A DNA stretch of 64,000 nt from Actinocorallia herbida (GTDB lineage Bacteria; Actinomycetota; Actinomycetes; Streptosporangiales; Streptosporangiaceae): NCBI RefSeq assembly GCF_003751225.1, contig NZ_RJKE01000001.1, positions 2,542,001-2,606,000 on the forward strand. Direction: 5' to 3'. A model generated the notes under the pieces. The model was not told the DNA's origin. It worked only from the letters and a program-made list of their open reading frames with translations, and did not search any database. This document shows, piece by piece, positions 39,530 to 49,124 of the stretch. A program made the position numbers and the translations under genes. The number at the start of each line of letters is the position of its first letter. Position 1 is the first letter of the stretch.

Positions 39530-40924
39530 ATGAAGGCTGGAGACGGGCGGCTGAGGCGGCGGCTGGCGCTCGTCTTCGTTTCGCTGCGGGGACGGATCAC
39601 GCTGCTCGCGTTGACCGTCTCCGCGATCATTCTGCTGGCCTGCCTGTTCCTCGTGCTGGCGCTGTTCCGGCAGGACACGCAGTCGGAGGCGGCGCGCGAG
39701 GCCGGGCGCACGGCGGTGCGGACCGCGGGCGAGGTCGTCCGGGCGCCGCTGCAGGAGGCGCAGATCCCGGACTCGACCGTGTACGTCCAGGTGGTGGCCG
39801 ATGACGGCACCGTCCTCGCGGCGAGCGGGCCACTGCGCGGGCGGCCCGCCATCACGCGGGTCCGGTCGGAGGATCCGGCCGATCCCAGGGCGGACGTCAC
39901 CGACTGCTCCAACAGCCTCGGCAGCTGCGTCTACATCGTGGGGCTGCGGGTCGACGAGAACGCCTACGGCCGGCCCGTCACGGTGTACGCGGCGGCGCGA
40001 GTGGCCGGGGTCGTGGGGGAGGAGGCGTCTCCGGTCGGGTTCCGGACGACGGCGGTGCTGATCGGCGTGCTGCTGCTCATCGGGCTGCTCACCTGGCTGG
40101 CGGTCTATTCGGCGCTGCGGCCGGTGCGGCAGATCACCAAGGAGCTCTCGGACATCACGGCCTCGGACCTGTCCCGGCGCGTCCCCGTCCAGTTCAGCGG
40201 CGGAAGCGAGCTACAGGAACTCGCCGAGACCATCAACGCCACCCTCGCCCGACTGGAGGAGGCCACCGACCGCCAACGCCGCTTCGTCGCCGAGGCGTCG
40301 CACGACCTGCGCAACCCGATCGCCGGCCTGCTCACCCGCCTGGAGGTCCTGGACTCGGAGGACGAGGACTACCCGTGGAAGGAAGACGTCCACGAGGCGG
40401 TCGGCGACGTCGAGCGCCTCAGCGCAATCGTCGAGGACCTCCTGGAACTGGCCCGACTGGAGTCGGGCACGCCCCCGCCCACCGAACGCCTGGACCTCGG
40501 CGAACTCGCCGCCGCCGAAATCGCGCGCCGCCCGCTGGGCCGCCTGCCCATCACCACCGACCTCACCCCGAACGTCCAGGTCGACGCCAACCGCCTCCGC
40601 GTCGCCCGCCTGCTCGGCAACCTCCTGGCCAACGCCCAGCGCCACGGCAGAACCCGGGTGGACGTCACCGTCACCACCGAAGACGGCCAGGCCGTCCTGC
40701 GAGTGGACGACGACGGCCGGGGCGTCCCTCCTGAGGACACCGACCGGATCTTCGAGCGCTTCGCCCGCCTCAAGGAGTCCCGGGACCTGGATTCCGGCGG
40801 CACCGGCCTGGGCCTCCCCATCGCCCAGGAGATCGCCCGCAACTACGGCGGCACCCTGACCGCCGCCCCGTCCCCCGGCGGTCACTTCACCCTCCGCCTC
40901 CCTTTGGCGGACTCCTCCCGATAG
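39530..40924 (+). CDS. Two-component sensor histidine kinase (no adjacent response regulator)
   Basis: A protein of 464 residues from the ATG at 39530. The order is TM1 at about 22-46, an extracytoplasmic sensor of roughly 125 residues with two Cys (DCSNSLGSC), TM2 at about 173-195, a HAMP domain (LRPVRQITKELSDITASDLS), HisKA with the phosphoaccepting His258 in VAEASHDLRNPIAG, and the HATPase motifs N (LLGNLLANAQRHG), G1 (VDDDGRGVP) and G2 (GGTGLGLPIAQEI). It is the EnvZ/PhoR-type topology. No response regulator gene is present on either side, so it is an orphan kinase within the window. Confidence 0.93.
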   Translation: MKAGDGRLRRRLALVFVSLRGRITLLALTVSAIILLACLFLVLALFRQDTQSEAAREAGRTAVRTAGEVVRAPLQEAQIPDSTVYVQVVADDGTVLAASGPLRGRPAITRVRSEDPADPRADVTDCSNSLGSCVYIVGLRVDENAYGRPVTVYAAARVAGVVGEEASPVGFRTTAVLIGVLLLIGLLTWLAVYSALRPVRQITKELSDITASDLSRRVPVQFSGGSELQELAETINATLARLEEATDRQRRFVAEASHDLRNPIAGLLTRLEVLDSEDEDYPWKEDVHEAVGDVERLSAIVEDLLELARLESGTPPPTERLDLGELAAAEIARRPLGRLPITTDLTPNVQVDANRLRVARLLGNLLANAQRHGRTRVDVTVTTEDGQAVLRVDDDGRGVPPEDTDRIFERFARLKESRDLDSGGTGLGLPIAQEIARNYGGTLTAAPSPGGHFTLRLPLADSSR

Positions 40925-41108
40925 GCACCCGGCCGAAGGCGGGCCCACCGCGGTTCCGGGCGGTCAGCCGGAGATGCGGCCCGCCCAGCCGGGCAGGCTC
41001 TCCACGTAGTCACCTTCGGAGCTCCCGCCGCCACCGTCACCGCCGTCGGCCGGTTCCTCGGTGGCGGCGATGGCGCGCAGCGGGCCGGGCTCCCGGGTCC
41101 GGGACGGG

Positions 41109-41918
41109 TCAGCGGGGGGTCCAGGTGATGCGCCGGCCGGACTGGAAGGTTCTGGCGCCTTCCCTCAGGGAGGCGTCGCTGGTGCCCAGCTGGATCAGGG
41201 ATTGGCCCATTTCCAGGGCGGCTCGGTAGCTGGATTCTTGGGCGGTCCAGATGGATTTTACGGTGGTTTCGGTGGCCAGGGCGGGTTGGGAGGCTATTCG
41301 GGTGGCTACTTCGAGGGCTCGGGGGAGGAGGTCGGCGGGGGCGGTGAGTTCTTGGGCGAGGCCTATTTGGTGGGCTCGGGTGGCGGTCATGCGTTCGTAG
41401 GAGCCCATGAGGGACATGCGCATCACTTCGCCCAGGGGCATGCGCTGGAGCATCATCATGGGTTCGAAGACGGCGGCCATGCCGTAGGTGGTGTGGGGGT
41501 CGAAGAAGGTGGCGGTTTCGGAGGCGATGATGAATTCGACTTCGCCCAGGAGATAGAAGGCGCCGGCACAGGCCATGCCGTTCACGGCGGCGATGACCGG
41601 CTTGTAGAGGTGGCCTGCGGTCTTCGGGGGGAGGAAGTGGCCCGGGTCGTTGTGGTGGAGGGGGACCGCGCCGTTTTCTCCCACTGCTTCGGCTTTGCGG
41701 TCGAGGCCGGTGCAGAAGGCCTTGTCACCGGCGCCCGTCAGGACGATGGCGCGGATGGTCTCGCGGTCGCGGAGGTAGCGCCAGCAGGAGGCGATCTCGC
41801 GCATCATGACGGAGTCGAAGGCGTTGAGGACTTCGGGGCGGTTGAGGGTGACCACCGCCACCTTGTCGATTTCCTCGTACTGGATCGTCTTGTACTGCGG
41901 AAGGTCTGTGGAGGTCAT
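41109..41918 (-). CDS. Crotonase-fold (enoyl-CoA hydratase-like) protein without catalytic Glu pair
   Basis: A 269-residue crotonase-superfamily member: VAVVTLNRPEVLNAFDSVMM, the first oxyanion-hole segment KAFCTGLD, KPVIAAVNGMACAGAFYLLG, and FFDPHTTYGM. The positions equivalent to rat hydratase Glu144 and Glu164 are Tyr122 (AGAFY) and His142 (DPH), exactly 20 residues apart, so ordinary hydratase chemistry is unlikely. It may act as an isomerase, thioesterase, C-C hydrolase or structural partner. It is the last gene of the seven-gene operon starting at 48930 and lies 20 bp behind the phosphotransferase gene. Confidence 0.88.
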   Translation of the reverse strand: MTSTDLPQYKTIQYEEIDKVAVVTLNRPEVLNAFDSVMMREIASCWRYLRDRETIRAIVLTGAGDKAFCTGLDRKAEAVGENGAVPLHHNDPGHFLPPKTAGHLYKPVIAAVNGMACAGAFYLLGEVEFIIASETATFFDPHTTYGMAAVFEPMMMLQRMPLGEVMRMSLMGSYERMTATRAHQIGLAQELTAPADLLPRALEVATRIASQPALATETTVKSIWTAQESSYRAALEMGQSLIQLGTSDASLREGARTFQSGRRITWTPR

Positions 41919-41938
41919 GGGAGGTCCTTCGACGATGT

Positions 41939-43003
41939 TCAGATGAGGGAGAGGGAGTCCAGGGCGCGGATCATGGCGGAGGAGCGGCGGGCCATGGTGA
42001 GGAACATCTCGTCACCGCGGTCGGTCTGGGTGCCGTAGGCGCAGCCCAGGACGGTGATCAGGGGGCCCTGGACGGCGGCGAAGCGGTAGTCCTCGAAGCA
42101 CTCCTCGAAGGAGTAGTCCGTTACTCCGTGGGTGAGGAGTTCGGCGTGGTAGGCGGCGACGACGTCGCGTTCGCAGGCGGCACGGTCGGCGGGGTCGAGG
42201 CCGGTGCCGAGGAGGAAGGCGACGTCGCGGAGGGGGTGGCCGAGGCTGAGGGTCTGCCAGTCGACGGCGGTGACGTCATCGCCGGAAGGGGGGAAGAGGA
42301 GGTTGTCCAGGCGGTAGTCGCCGTGGACGAGGCCGAAGCGCTCGGGGCGGGCGACCGCCCAGGAGACGACGTCGCGGGCCACATCGCGCAGCGTCTCGGC
42401 GTCCTCGGGGGCCAAGCGGCCGGGGAAGCGGTCGATGAAGGTCTCGACGGCGGGGGCGAAGGCGTCGCCGAGGAGTTCGGCCTCCTCCTGGCCGACCTGG
42501 CCGAGCCAGCCGAGGTCGAGGAGGGTGGGGTCGCACCAGCGGGGGCCGTGGAGGCCGGCGAGGTTGCGGGCCGCGGCCTCGGCGTGGCCGGGGAGGCAGC
42601 CGGCGAGCTGGTCGCCCTGGACGGAGGGGGCGGCGTCCTCGAGGAGGAGGGTGAAGGTGGTGCCGTCGGCGGAGATGTCGCTGTAGTGGCAGCGGGGGAT
42701 GCGGACCGCGACGGTGGGGGCGATGTCCTGGTAGAAGCGGACTTCGGTGCGGTAGGCGGAGCTGAGGAAGGCGCGGGAGGCGATGTTCTCGGCGGGGAGT
42801 TTCGCGATGAGGCGCGGGGGCACGCCCTCGCCGGTGAGCTCCAGCCGGTAGCAGGTGCCGATCTGACCCGAGCCGACGCGTTGGGCCGATACCGCGGTCA
42901 CCGGGGCGCCGAGGGCCGCGGTGAGCCAGGCGGGGTCCAGGAGGTCCGGGGTATCGACGGCGGGCACGCTCGGGGAGTTCACTGACGGATCGACGACGCT
43001 CAC
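41939..43003 (-). CDS. Aminoglycoside-phosphotransferase-fold kinase (APH/ecdysteroid-kinase-like)
   Basis: A protein of 354 residues from a GTG at 43003 behind GGAGG. Kinase-like elements: GSGQIGTCYRLEL, LIAKLP (Lys), the Brenner-like catalytic loop LVHGDYRLDNLLFP and the metal motif AVDWQTLSLGHPLRDVAFLL. Members phosphorylate small molecules; in catabolic operons of mycobacteria and relatives, similar genes sit beside acyl-CoA and steroid enzymes. Here it lies between an F420-type monooxygenase and a crotonase-fold gene. Phosphorylation of a hydroxylated substrate or intermediate would fit (inference). Confidence 0.88.
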   Translation of the reverse strand: MSVVDPSVNSPSVPAVDTPDLLDPAWLTAALGAPVTAVSAQRVGSGQIGTCYRLELTGEGVPPRLIAKLPAENIASRAFLSSAYRTEVRFYQDIAPTVAVRIPRCHYSDISADGTTFTLLLEDAAPSVQGDQLAGCLPGHAEAAARNLAGLHGPRWCDPTLLDLGWLGQVGQEEAELLGDAFAPAVETFIDRFPGRLAPEDAETLRDVARDVVSWAVARPERFGLVHGDYRLDNLLFPPSGDDVTAVDWQTLSLGHPLRDVAFLLGTGLDPADRAACERDVVAAYHAELLTHGVTDYSFEECFEDYRFAAVQGPLITVLGCAYGTQTDRGDEMFLTMARRSSAMIRALDSLSLI

Positions 43004-43128
43004 GGCCGCCTCCTTAGATGTGCGCGGCGCCGCCTCGGGGTGGTGTCGGCGCCGCGGGGACGGGGGGTTTCGGGCGATGGCGCTGGGACGAGCGGGGGCG
43101 CACCGGCCGGAGCCGATGCGCCCGGGGA

Positions 43129-44214
43129 TCAGGGGAGGTACCGCGCCGGGTTGAGGTCGGTGCGGACACCGAAGGAGTCCGGACGGATCTTGCGGTACGC
43201 CTCCACGACGGGTTCCAGCTCCCGGGGGGTGGCGCCGTGGAGGATGACGCCGTCGGCGCCGTGCGCGAACTGGTCGGCGACCTTCGCCGCGCACTGTTCC
43301 GCCGAGCCCGTCGCCGAGGCGGCGAGCCATTCGGCGGGGATCAGCGTGTTCAGGTACTCCAGCTGTTCCGTGGTCGCGACCGCGTCGAAGGCACCGGCGA
43401 AGGTGCTGACGAAGTCGTCGGCACGGAACCGGGTCAAGACGGACTTGTCCCACTCGTTCAGGCCGACCAGAAGATCGCCGTACCCCTGGAGATAGGTCGC
43501 CAGCCGCCCGGTGAGCTTCTTCAACCGGAGGTCGTAAGGGATGTGGTCGCCCACGACCGCCAGCACCGACCAGACGCGGACCGAGGAAGGATCGCGTCCC
43601 GCCTGCTCCGCGCCCCGGCGCACCGCCGCGACCGACCGTTCGAGGAGCTCGTCCCCGAAGAACGTGTGCAGGACGACGCCGTCGGCCACCCGGCCCGCGA
43701 ACTCCAGGGTCTTGCCGCCCATGGCCGTCAGCAGGATGGGGATGTCCTCGTCGAACGACGAGTCCTGCATCAGGTACGGGAACTTCCCGGCCGGGCCGTC
43801 GTGCCCGAGGACGGGCTGCCCCTTCCACAGCGTCCGCAGGATCCCGATGACGTCCTCGAGCTGCGCGCTCGTGACGCGGGGGACGCCCATGACGTCGAAG
43901 AGCATGTCGAACCCGCGACCGAGGCCGAGGGCGAAACGGCCTCCGGTGAGGCGGTGCATCGTCGTCGCGAGGGTGGCGGTGAGCAGCGGATGCCGCGTGT
44001 TGTGGTTCGTCGCCGCCGTCGCGATGCCGAGCCGTTCAGAAACCGCCCCGGCCGCTCCCGACAGGGTCGCCGCCTCCTTGGCGTTGAACCTTTCGGAGAG
44101 GAACACCGCGCCGAGGCCGAGGCGTTCGCCGTCGCGCACCTCCATCAGCAGGTCGCGGGGAGTGGCGGAGTGGCCGGCGAGGCCGTAGAAGCCGAGTTCC
44201 CAGAGGTCGTCCAT
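43129..44214 (-). CDS. LLM-class F420-dependent oxidoreductase
   Basis: A 361-residue luciferase-like TIM-barrel protein: ELGFYGLAGHSATPRDLLME, GLGAVFLSERFNAKEAATLS, ATAATNHNTRHPLLTATLAT, FALGLGRGFDMLFDVMG and ILLTAMGGKTLEFAGRVADG. The N-terminal substrate/cofactor region and lack of a flavin partner favour coenzyme F420, close to the TIGR03857-like actinobacterial group. It would reduce or dehydrogenate an intermediate by hydride transfer. It is the fifth gene of the operon, 15 bp behind the P450 and 125 bp before the kinase. Confidence 0.88.
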   Translation of the reverse strand: MDDLWELGFYGLAGHSATPRDLLMEVRDGERLGLGAVFLSERFNAKEAATLSGAAGAVSERLGIATAATNHNTRHPLLTATLATTMHRLTGGRFALGLGRGFDMLFDVMGVPRVTSAQLEDVIGILRTLWKGQPVLGHDGPAGKFPYLMQDSSFDEDIPILLTAMGGKTLEFAGRVADGVVLHTFFGDELLERSVAAVRRGAEQAGRDPSSVRVWSVLAVVGDHIPYDLRLKKLTGRLATYLQGYGDLLVGLNEWDKSVLTRFRADDFVSTFAGAFDAVATTEQLEYLNTLIPAEWLAASATGSAEQCAAKVADQFAHGADGVILHGATPRELEPVVEAYRKIRPDSFGVRTDLNPARYLP

Positions 44215-44229
44215 AGAGAAGGACTCCGT

Positions 44230-45444
44230 TCAGTGCGCGATCTTCGGGGTGGGGGTGAAGCGCACCTTCATGCTCTCGTAGCCGGACACGAAATTGGCAG
44301 GCCGATATGCGGGTTCCGTGTCGTCGACGGGCTCGAGGTCGGGCAGCCGCGTGAGCAGCTGCTCGAACATGACCTTGAGCTCCAGCCGGGCGAGGCTGTT
44401 GCCGAGGCAGAAGTGGGGACCGTTCCCGAAGGCGATGTGGTCGTTCGGGGTGCGCGCGACGTCGAACCGGAACGGGTCCGCGAACACGTCGGCGTCCCGG
44501 TTGGCCGACGGGTACAGCAGGAGGACCTTGTCGCCCTCGGAGATCCGGCTCCCGTTGAACTCGAAGTCCCGGGTGGCCGTCCGGTTCATGTTCTTGATCG
44601 GCGACACCCACCGCAGCATCTCTTCGACGGCCGTGGGGATGCGTGAAGGATCGTCGATGAGGCTCTGCCGCTGGCCGGGGTGCAGGGCGAGCTGGTACAT
44701 GCCGCCGGAGATGACGTGCCGGGTGGTCTCGTCGCCTCCGATGAGGATGAGCAGGGACTCCTGGACGACGGAGTCCTGGTCGAGGCGGTCGCCGTCGATC
44801 TCGGCGTGGACGAGGATGCTGAGCAGGTCGTCCATCGGGCAGCCGCGCCGCTCGGCGGCGGCGCCGGCCGCGTACTCGGTGAACCCGCTGAACGCCTCGC
44901 CCGCCTTGATGAGCATGTCCGGGTCGTCGCCGCCGGTGAGGCCGGACAGCATGTCGTCGGACCAGCGCAGCAGCGTCGCCCGGTCGGACGGCGCGACGCC
45001 CAGCGCGTCACCGATGACGATCAGGGGCAGCAGCGCCGCGATGTCGCTGACGAAGTCGCATTCGCCCCGCTCGCAGACCTCGTCGATGATCTCATCGCAG
45101 ATCCGCCGAAGGTAGGACTCCTGATCCGAGACCCGGCGCGGTGTGAACCCGGAGCTCACGAGCTTGCGCCGCATCTTGTGCTGCGGGTCGTCCATGTCGA
45201 TCATCATCGGCAGCGGGAAGGCGTCGGCGCGGATGCCCTGGGCGTTGGAGAACACCTCCGGCATGCGGGACGCCCGCTTGAGGTCGGCGTGCTTGGACAC
45301 CCCCCACACGCCCGCGTTGGCGTCCCAGTAGACCGGGGCGTTCTCCCGCATCCAGGTCATTTCCTCGTGCGGATTCCGGCCCCAGAACTCGCCACTGATC
45401 AGGTTGATCGACGGGTTGGCGGGCAGGTCGGCTTTGTCGGGCAT
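44230..45444 (-). CDS. Cytochrome P450
   Basis: A 404-residue bacterial class I P450. The heme-binding loop is FGNGPHFCLGN with Cys346, the ExxR pair is at Glu275/Arg278 (EEMLRW) and the I-helix oxygen-binding motif is GGDETT (236-241; Gly-Asp where AGxxT is usual, as in several CYP families of actinobacteria). It hydroxylates a hydrophobic substrate using ferredoxin electrons; no ferredoxin gene is adjacent. It lies 33 bp behind a second P450, which suggests sequential oxidations in one pathway. Confidence 0.95.
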   Translation of the reverse strand: MPDKADLPANPSINLISGEFWGRNPHEEMTWMRENAPVYWDANAGVWGVSKHADLKRASRMPEVFSNAQGIRADAFPLPMMIDMDDPQHKMRRKLVSSGFTPRRVSDQESYLRRICDEIIDEVCERGECDFVSDIAALLPLIVIGDALGVAPSDRATLLRWSDDMLSGLTGGDDPDMLIKAGEAFSGFTEYAAGAAAERRGCPMDDLLSILVHAEIDGDRLDQDSVVQESLLILIGGDETTRHVISGGMYQLALHPGQRQSLIDDPSRIPTAVEEMLRWVSPIKNMNRTATRDFEFNGSRISEGDKVLLLYPSANRDADVFADPFRFDVARTPNDHIAFGNGPHFCLGNSLARLELKVMFEQLLTRLPDLEPVDDTEPAYRPANFVSGYESMKVRFTPTPKIAH

Positions 45445-45477
45445 GGAAACCTTCCTCGGGGGGTGGAGGCGGGGAGG

Positions 45478-46653
45478 TCAGGAGAGGACGCGCACGGGCA
45501 GCTTGGCGAGGCCGCGCACGTTGCTGGAGTAGGCCCACTCCATCCCGGACTCGTCGTAGTCGAAGTCGGGGAAGCGCTTGAGCAGCTCCTCGAACGCGAC
45601 GCGGGTCTCCAGCCGGGCCAGGGACGCGCCCAGGCACAGGTGCCGGCCGAACCCGAAGCTGACGTGCCGGTCGATGTCCCGGGAGATGTCGAAGACGTCC
45701 GGGTCGGCGTACTTGCGCTCGTCCCTGATGGCCGATCCCGTCACAAGGATGACCCGCTGGTCGGCCGGGATGACGGTCCCGTGCAGCTCGACGTCCTGGG
45801 TCGTCCAGCGCCCCTGGTAGTGCGACGGCGGGTCCCAGCGCAGCATCTCCTCGACAGCGTTGCCGAGCAGCGAGGGGTCGGCGACGATCGCGCGGCGCGC
45901 CTCGGGGAAGCGGCTGAGCGCGATGACGCCGTTGGGGATGAGCTTGGCGACGGTCTCGTGCCCGGCGAAGGCGAGCTCCAGGAACCGTGAGGCGAGCTCG
46001 CCGTTGCCCAACGACCGGGTCGAGCCGTCCTCTTCTTCGACCGGGGTGTTCATGAGGAGGGTGATGACGTCGTCGCCCGGGTGCGCGCGGCGCTCCTTCA
46101 CCAGATCGGCGAGCAGCCCGAGCAGTTCGGCGCTGGCGACGAAGGCGTCCTCGGGGGTCTTGTTGTCCTCGGTGCGGACCGCGACCCGGTCGCTGAGGTG
46201 GTGGATCTTCTCGCGGCTCTCGGCGGGGATGCCGATCAGCTCGCTGATGACGTCGAGGGGCAGCCGGAACGAGAAGTTCTCGACGAGCTCGAATTCGGAG
46301 AGGCCGTCCAGCTTGTCCAGGAGGTCGGCGGCGGTCCGGCGGATGAACGGCTCGAGCGCCGCGATCCTCCGGGGCGTGAACAGCCGCGCGACGATCTTGC
46401 GGTGCATGGTGTGCTCGGGCGGGTCCTTGACGATCAGGAACGGCGCCCCCTGGTCGACGCCCTCGATCGTGACCCCGTGCGCGCTGGAGAAGTGCTCGAC
46501 GTCCAGGTGGGCCGCGACGACGTCCTCGTACCGGGTGAGGGCCCAGAAGCCGAGCTCCTCGTTGTGGTAGACCGGCGCCTCGTCCCGCAGCCGCTTGTAG
46601 ACCGGGAACGGGTTCCGGACCGTCGCCCGGTGGAACGGGTTGTACTCGATCAC
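45478..46653 (-). CDS. Cytochrome P450
   Basis: A protein of 391 residues from a GTG at 46653 that overlaps the stop of the upstream SDR (GTGA). The heme loop is FGFGRHLCLGA (Cys340), the ExxR pair is Glu269/Arg272 and the I-helix reads AGHET (230-234), where His replaces the residue before the Glu-Thr pair. DPPEHTMHRKIVARLFTPRR is the conserved C-helix region. Its sequence differs clearly from the downstream P450, so it is not a recent duplicate. The two P450s and the aldehyde dehydrogenase suggest terminal or allylic oxidation to acid level. Confidence 0.95.
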   Translation of the reverse strand: MIEYNPFHRATVRNPFPVYKRLRDEAPVYHNEELGFWALTRYEDVVAAHLDVEHFSSAHGVTIEGVDQGAPFLIVKDPPEHTMHRKIVARLFTPRRIAALEPFIRRTAADLLDKLDGLSEFELVENFSFRLPLDVISELIGIPAESREKIHHLSDRVAVRTEDNKTPEDAFVASAELLGLLADLVKERRAHPGDDVITLLMNTPVEEEDGSTRSLGNGELASRFLELAFAGHETVAKLIPNGVIALSRFPEARRAIVADPSLLGNAVEEMLRWDPPSHYQGRWTTQDVELHGTVIPADQRVILVTGSAIRDERKYADPDVFDISRDIDRHVSFGFGRHLCLGASLARLETRVAFEELLKRFPDFDYDESGMEWAYSSNVRGLAKLPVRVLS

Positions 46654-47438
46654 GGGGTCTCTCCAGTGAAGGGGGCCAGCGAGTCGGCGAAGGTGCCCAC
46701 GACGGGCGAGGGGGAGCGGACCGTCAGGTGCTCGAGGCAGACGCCGGGCTTGCCGAGGGCGGTCGCGGCGGTGCCGAGCAGGACGTCGGCGACGTCCTGC
46801 GGGTCCATCATCTGCTCCTGGGCGAGGCCGCGCACGCCCCAGTCGTCCAGCGCGCGCATGAGGATGTCGCCCTCGAAGGCGTTGCCGAAGTCCGTGGGGA
46901 AGGTCGCGCCGATCGTGACCGTGGTGAACCGCTTCCACGGGTGCTCGGTCCGCCAGCCGACCAGCAGCCTTTCGAGCGCGGCCTTGGACGTCGCGTACGC
47001 GCCGAGCCCTGTGCGGGGTTGCACGACGGTCTCGGACGAGAGCGCCATCACCATCCCGGAGGCGTCCAGCAGAGGCAGGCACGCCCGGAGCAGCCGGTGG
47101 GTGCCGACGACGTTGGCGGCGAAGACGCGTTCCCAGTCTTCGTCGTCGGTGTCGACGAGCATCTTCAGCGGGGCCACGCCGACGCAGGAGACGACGAGGT
47201 CGAGCCCGCCCAGCTCCGCCTGAACGGCGGCGGCGATCCGGGTCGCGCCGTCGCGATCGGTGAGGTCGACCGCGACGGTGTGGCCGCCGCCCGCCTCGTC
47301 GCGGGCCTTGTCGAGTTCGGCCTGCCGCCGCGCGGCGAACACGACCCGCGCGCCCGCCCGCACCGCGCCGACCGCGAAGGCCCGCCCGATGCCCGCGGAC
47401 GCTCCGCTCACCAGGACGCGTGCGCCGTCCAAGCCCAT
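46650..47438 (-). CDS. Short-chain dehydrogenase/reductase
   Basis: A 262-residue SDR. The cofactor motif is SGASAGIG (11-18), with FAARRQ (Arg, NADP-type), VDLTDRDG, VVSCVGVAP in place of NNAG, LSSETVVQ and YATSKAALERLL (Tyr-x3-Lys). The C-terminal half is longer than in fabG types (FPTDFGNAFEGDILMRALDD). The ATG at 47438 follows GAAGGGAAG. It is the second gene of the operon between ALDH and P450, a likely alcohol or hydroxyacyl oxidation step. Confidence 0.9.
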   Translation of the reverse strand: MGLDGARVLVSGASAGIGRAFAVGAVRAGARVVFAARRQAELDKARDEAGGGHTVAVDLTDRDGATRIAAAVQAELGGLDLVVSCVGVAPLKMLVDTDDEDWERVFAANVVGTHRLLRACLPLLDASGMVMALSSETVVQPRTGLGAYATSKAALERLLVGWRTEHPWKRFTTVTIGATFPTDFGNAFEGDILMRALDDWGVRGLAQEQMMDPQDVADVLLGTAATALGKPGVCLEHLTVRSPSPVVGTFADSLAPFTGETP

Positions 47439-47460
47439 GGTCTTCCCTTCGTCGGGGAGG

Positions 47461-48930
47461 TCAGCGGCCATATGCGATGGCCTTGATCTCCAGGTACTCC
47501 TCGAATCCGGCGATACCGCTCTCCCGGCCGACGCCGCTCTGCCGGTAGCCGCCGAACGGCACGTCCGCGCCGTAGTAGAGGCCGCCGTTGACCGAGATCG
47601 TGCCGGTCCTGACCCGCTGCGCGACGGCCTGCGCCCGCTCCTCCGACGCGCTGACGACCATCCCGGACAGGCCGTAAGGCGAGTCGTTGGCTATCCGAAC
47701 CGCGTCGTCGTCGCCGTCGTGCGCGAGGACCGCGAGGACGGGGCCGAAGATCTCCTCCTGCGCGACCGTCGCGTCCGGGGTGACGCCGGTGAGCACGGTC
47801 GGCTGCACGAAGTAGCCGCGCGGCAGGTGCTCGGGGATCCCGCCGCCGAGCGCGACGCTCGCGCCTTCGCTGACGCCCTTCTCGACGTAGCCGAGGACGC
47901 GCTGCCGCTGCCGCTCGCTGATGAGCGGGCCCATGAGGACGCCCGGGTCGGACGGGTCGCCGTACGGCCAGTCCTTGAGCATCTGGACGAGCAGTTCGAC
48001 GCCCTCGTCGTAGCGGGCGCGCGGCAGGACGAGCCGGGTGAGGATCGCGCAGCCCTGCCCGGCGTGGGTGGTGATCTGGAAGGCGGCGTTACCGACGGCG
48101 GCCTTCATGTCGGCGTCGTCGAGGGCGAGCAGAGCGGACTTGCCGCCGAGCTCGAGGAACACCTTCTTGATGTTCTCCGCGCCCGCGCGCATGACGCTGC
48201 GGCCGGTGTCGGTCGACCCGGTGAACGAGACGAGGTCGACGCGCGGGTCGGCCGCGAGCTGGGCGCCGAGCTCGTGCGAGGAGCCGACGACGACGTTGAA
48301 CACGCCGTCCGGGATGTCGGTCTCCTCCGCGACGATCCGGCCGAGGATCGTGGCGTTCCAGGGCGTGTCGGGCGCGGGCTTGAGGATCACGGTGTTGCCC
48401 GCGGCGAGGGCGGGTCCGACCTTGGCCAGGATGATCTGCATCGGGAAGTTCCACGGCGTGATCGCGCCGACCACCCCGACGGCTTCCCGGCGCAGGACGC
48501 GCTGGGTGCGGATCCCCATCGGGGACGCGATGCCCAGGTCGGTCTCCCACGCGTAGGACTCCGCGACGTCCGCGATCCAGCCGAGGCCCTCGACGGGGCT
48601 GTCGAGCTGGGGGCCGTGGGTGAGCATGACGGGGGTGCCGACCTCGGCGACGATCACGCCGCGCAGCTCGTCGGCATGGCGTTCCAGACCCTCGCGGAGC
48701 TGGCGCAGGCAGCGGACGCGGAACGCCAGGTCCGTCGGCCAGGTGGTCTCGTCGAAGGCGCGGCGGGCCGCGGCGATCGCGCGGTCCATGTCGGCGGTCC
48801 CGGCGTCGGCGGTGGTGCCGATGACCTCCTCCGTCGCGGGGTTGACGTTCTCGAAGGTGCGGCCGTCGGCTGCGGCTGTCACAGACCCGTCTATGAGAAG
48901 CAGTTCCTCGCGGGGGGCGTCCGATGTCAT
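47461..48930 (-). CDS. NAD(P)-dependent aldehyde dehydrogenase
   Basis: A 489-residue class I/II-type ALDH. Visible active-site residues are Asn161 (TPWNFPM), Glu260 (LELGGKS) and the nucleophile Cys294 in HAGQGCAIL, with Lys184 in ILKPAPDTP and the second conserved Glu in EEIFGPVLAVL. It oxidises aldehydes to acids. It is the first gene of the seven-gene minus-strand operon, 22 bp before the SDR. The promoter region 48931-49124 is shared with the divergent SDR and includes an AT-rich element. Confidence 0.95.
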   Translation of the reverse strand: MTSDAPREELLLIDGSVTAAADGRTFENVNPATEEVIGTTADAGTADMDRAIAAARRAFDETTWPTDLAFRVRCLRQLREGLERHADELRGVIVAEVGTPVMLTHGPQLDSPVEGLGWIADVAESYAWETDLGIASPMGIRTQRVLRREAVGVVGAITPWNFPMQIILAKVGPALAAGNTVILKPAPDTPWNATILGRIVAEETDIPDGVFNVVVGSSHELGAQLAADPRVDLVSFTGSTDTGRSVMRAGAENIKKVFLELGGKSALLALDDADMKAAVGNAAFQITTHAGQGCAILTRLVLPRARYDEGVELLVQMLKDWPYGDPSDPGVLMGPLISERQRQRVLGYVEKGVSEGASVALGGGIPEHLPRGYFVQPTVLTGVTPDATVAQEEIFGPVLAVLAHDGDDDAVRIANDSPYGLSGMVVSASEERAQAVAQRVRTGTISVNGGLYYGADVPFGGYRQSGVGRESGIAGFEEYLEIKAIAYGR

Positions 48931-48996
48931 GGTGTCTCCACAGCGTTCGGTGTGGTCGGGGGACGCCGCGAGCCCGGTGCGGAGGGGCCGCGGATC

Positions 48997-49035
48997 TGAT
49001 TTTTTAAACTTGATGATGTATATTATTAGCAATTC
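48997..49035. promoter_or_regulatory. AT-rich promoter/operator island
   Basis: GATTTTTTAAACTTGATGAT then GTATATTATTAGCAATTC: 39 bp of mostly A/T between the divergent ALDH and SDR genes. CTTGATGATGTATATTATT resembles the minus strand of 24653-24679, and ACTTGATG recurs at 26510-26517. Confidence 0.5.
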
Positions 49036-49124
49036 GTGGGTCTGCCAATGCCCACCGAGCGGCGGCCGCCCCGCGATCGACCCCCACCCCACGCTCCAGT
49101 GGTCCCCCGGAGGAGGGCGCGCAC

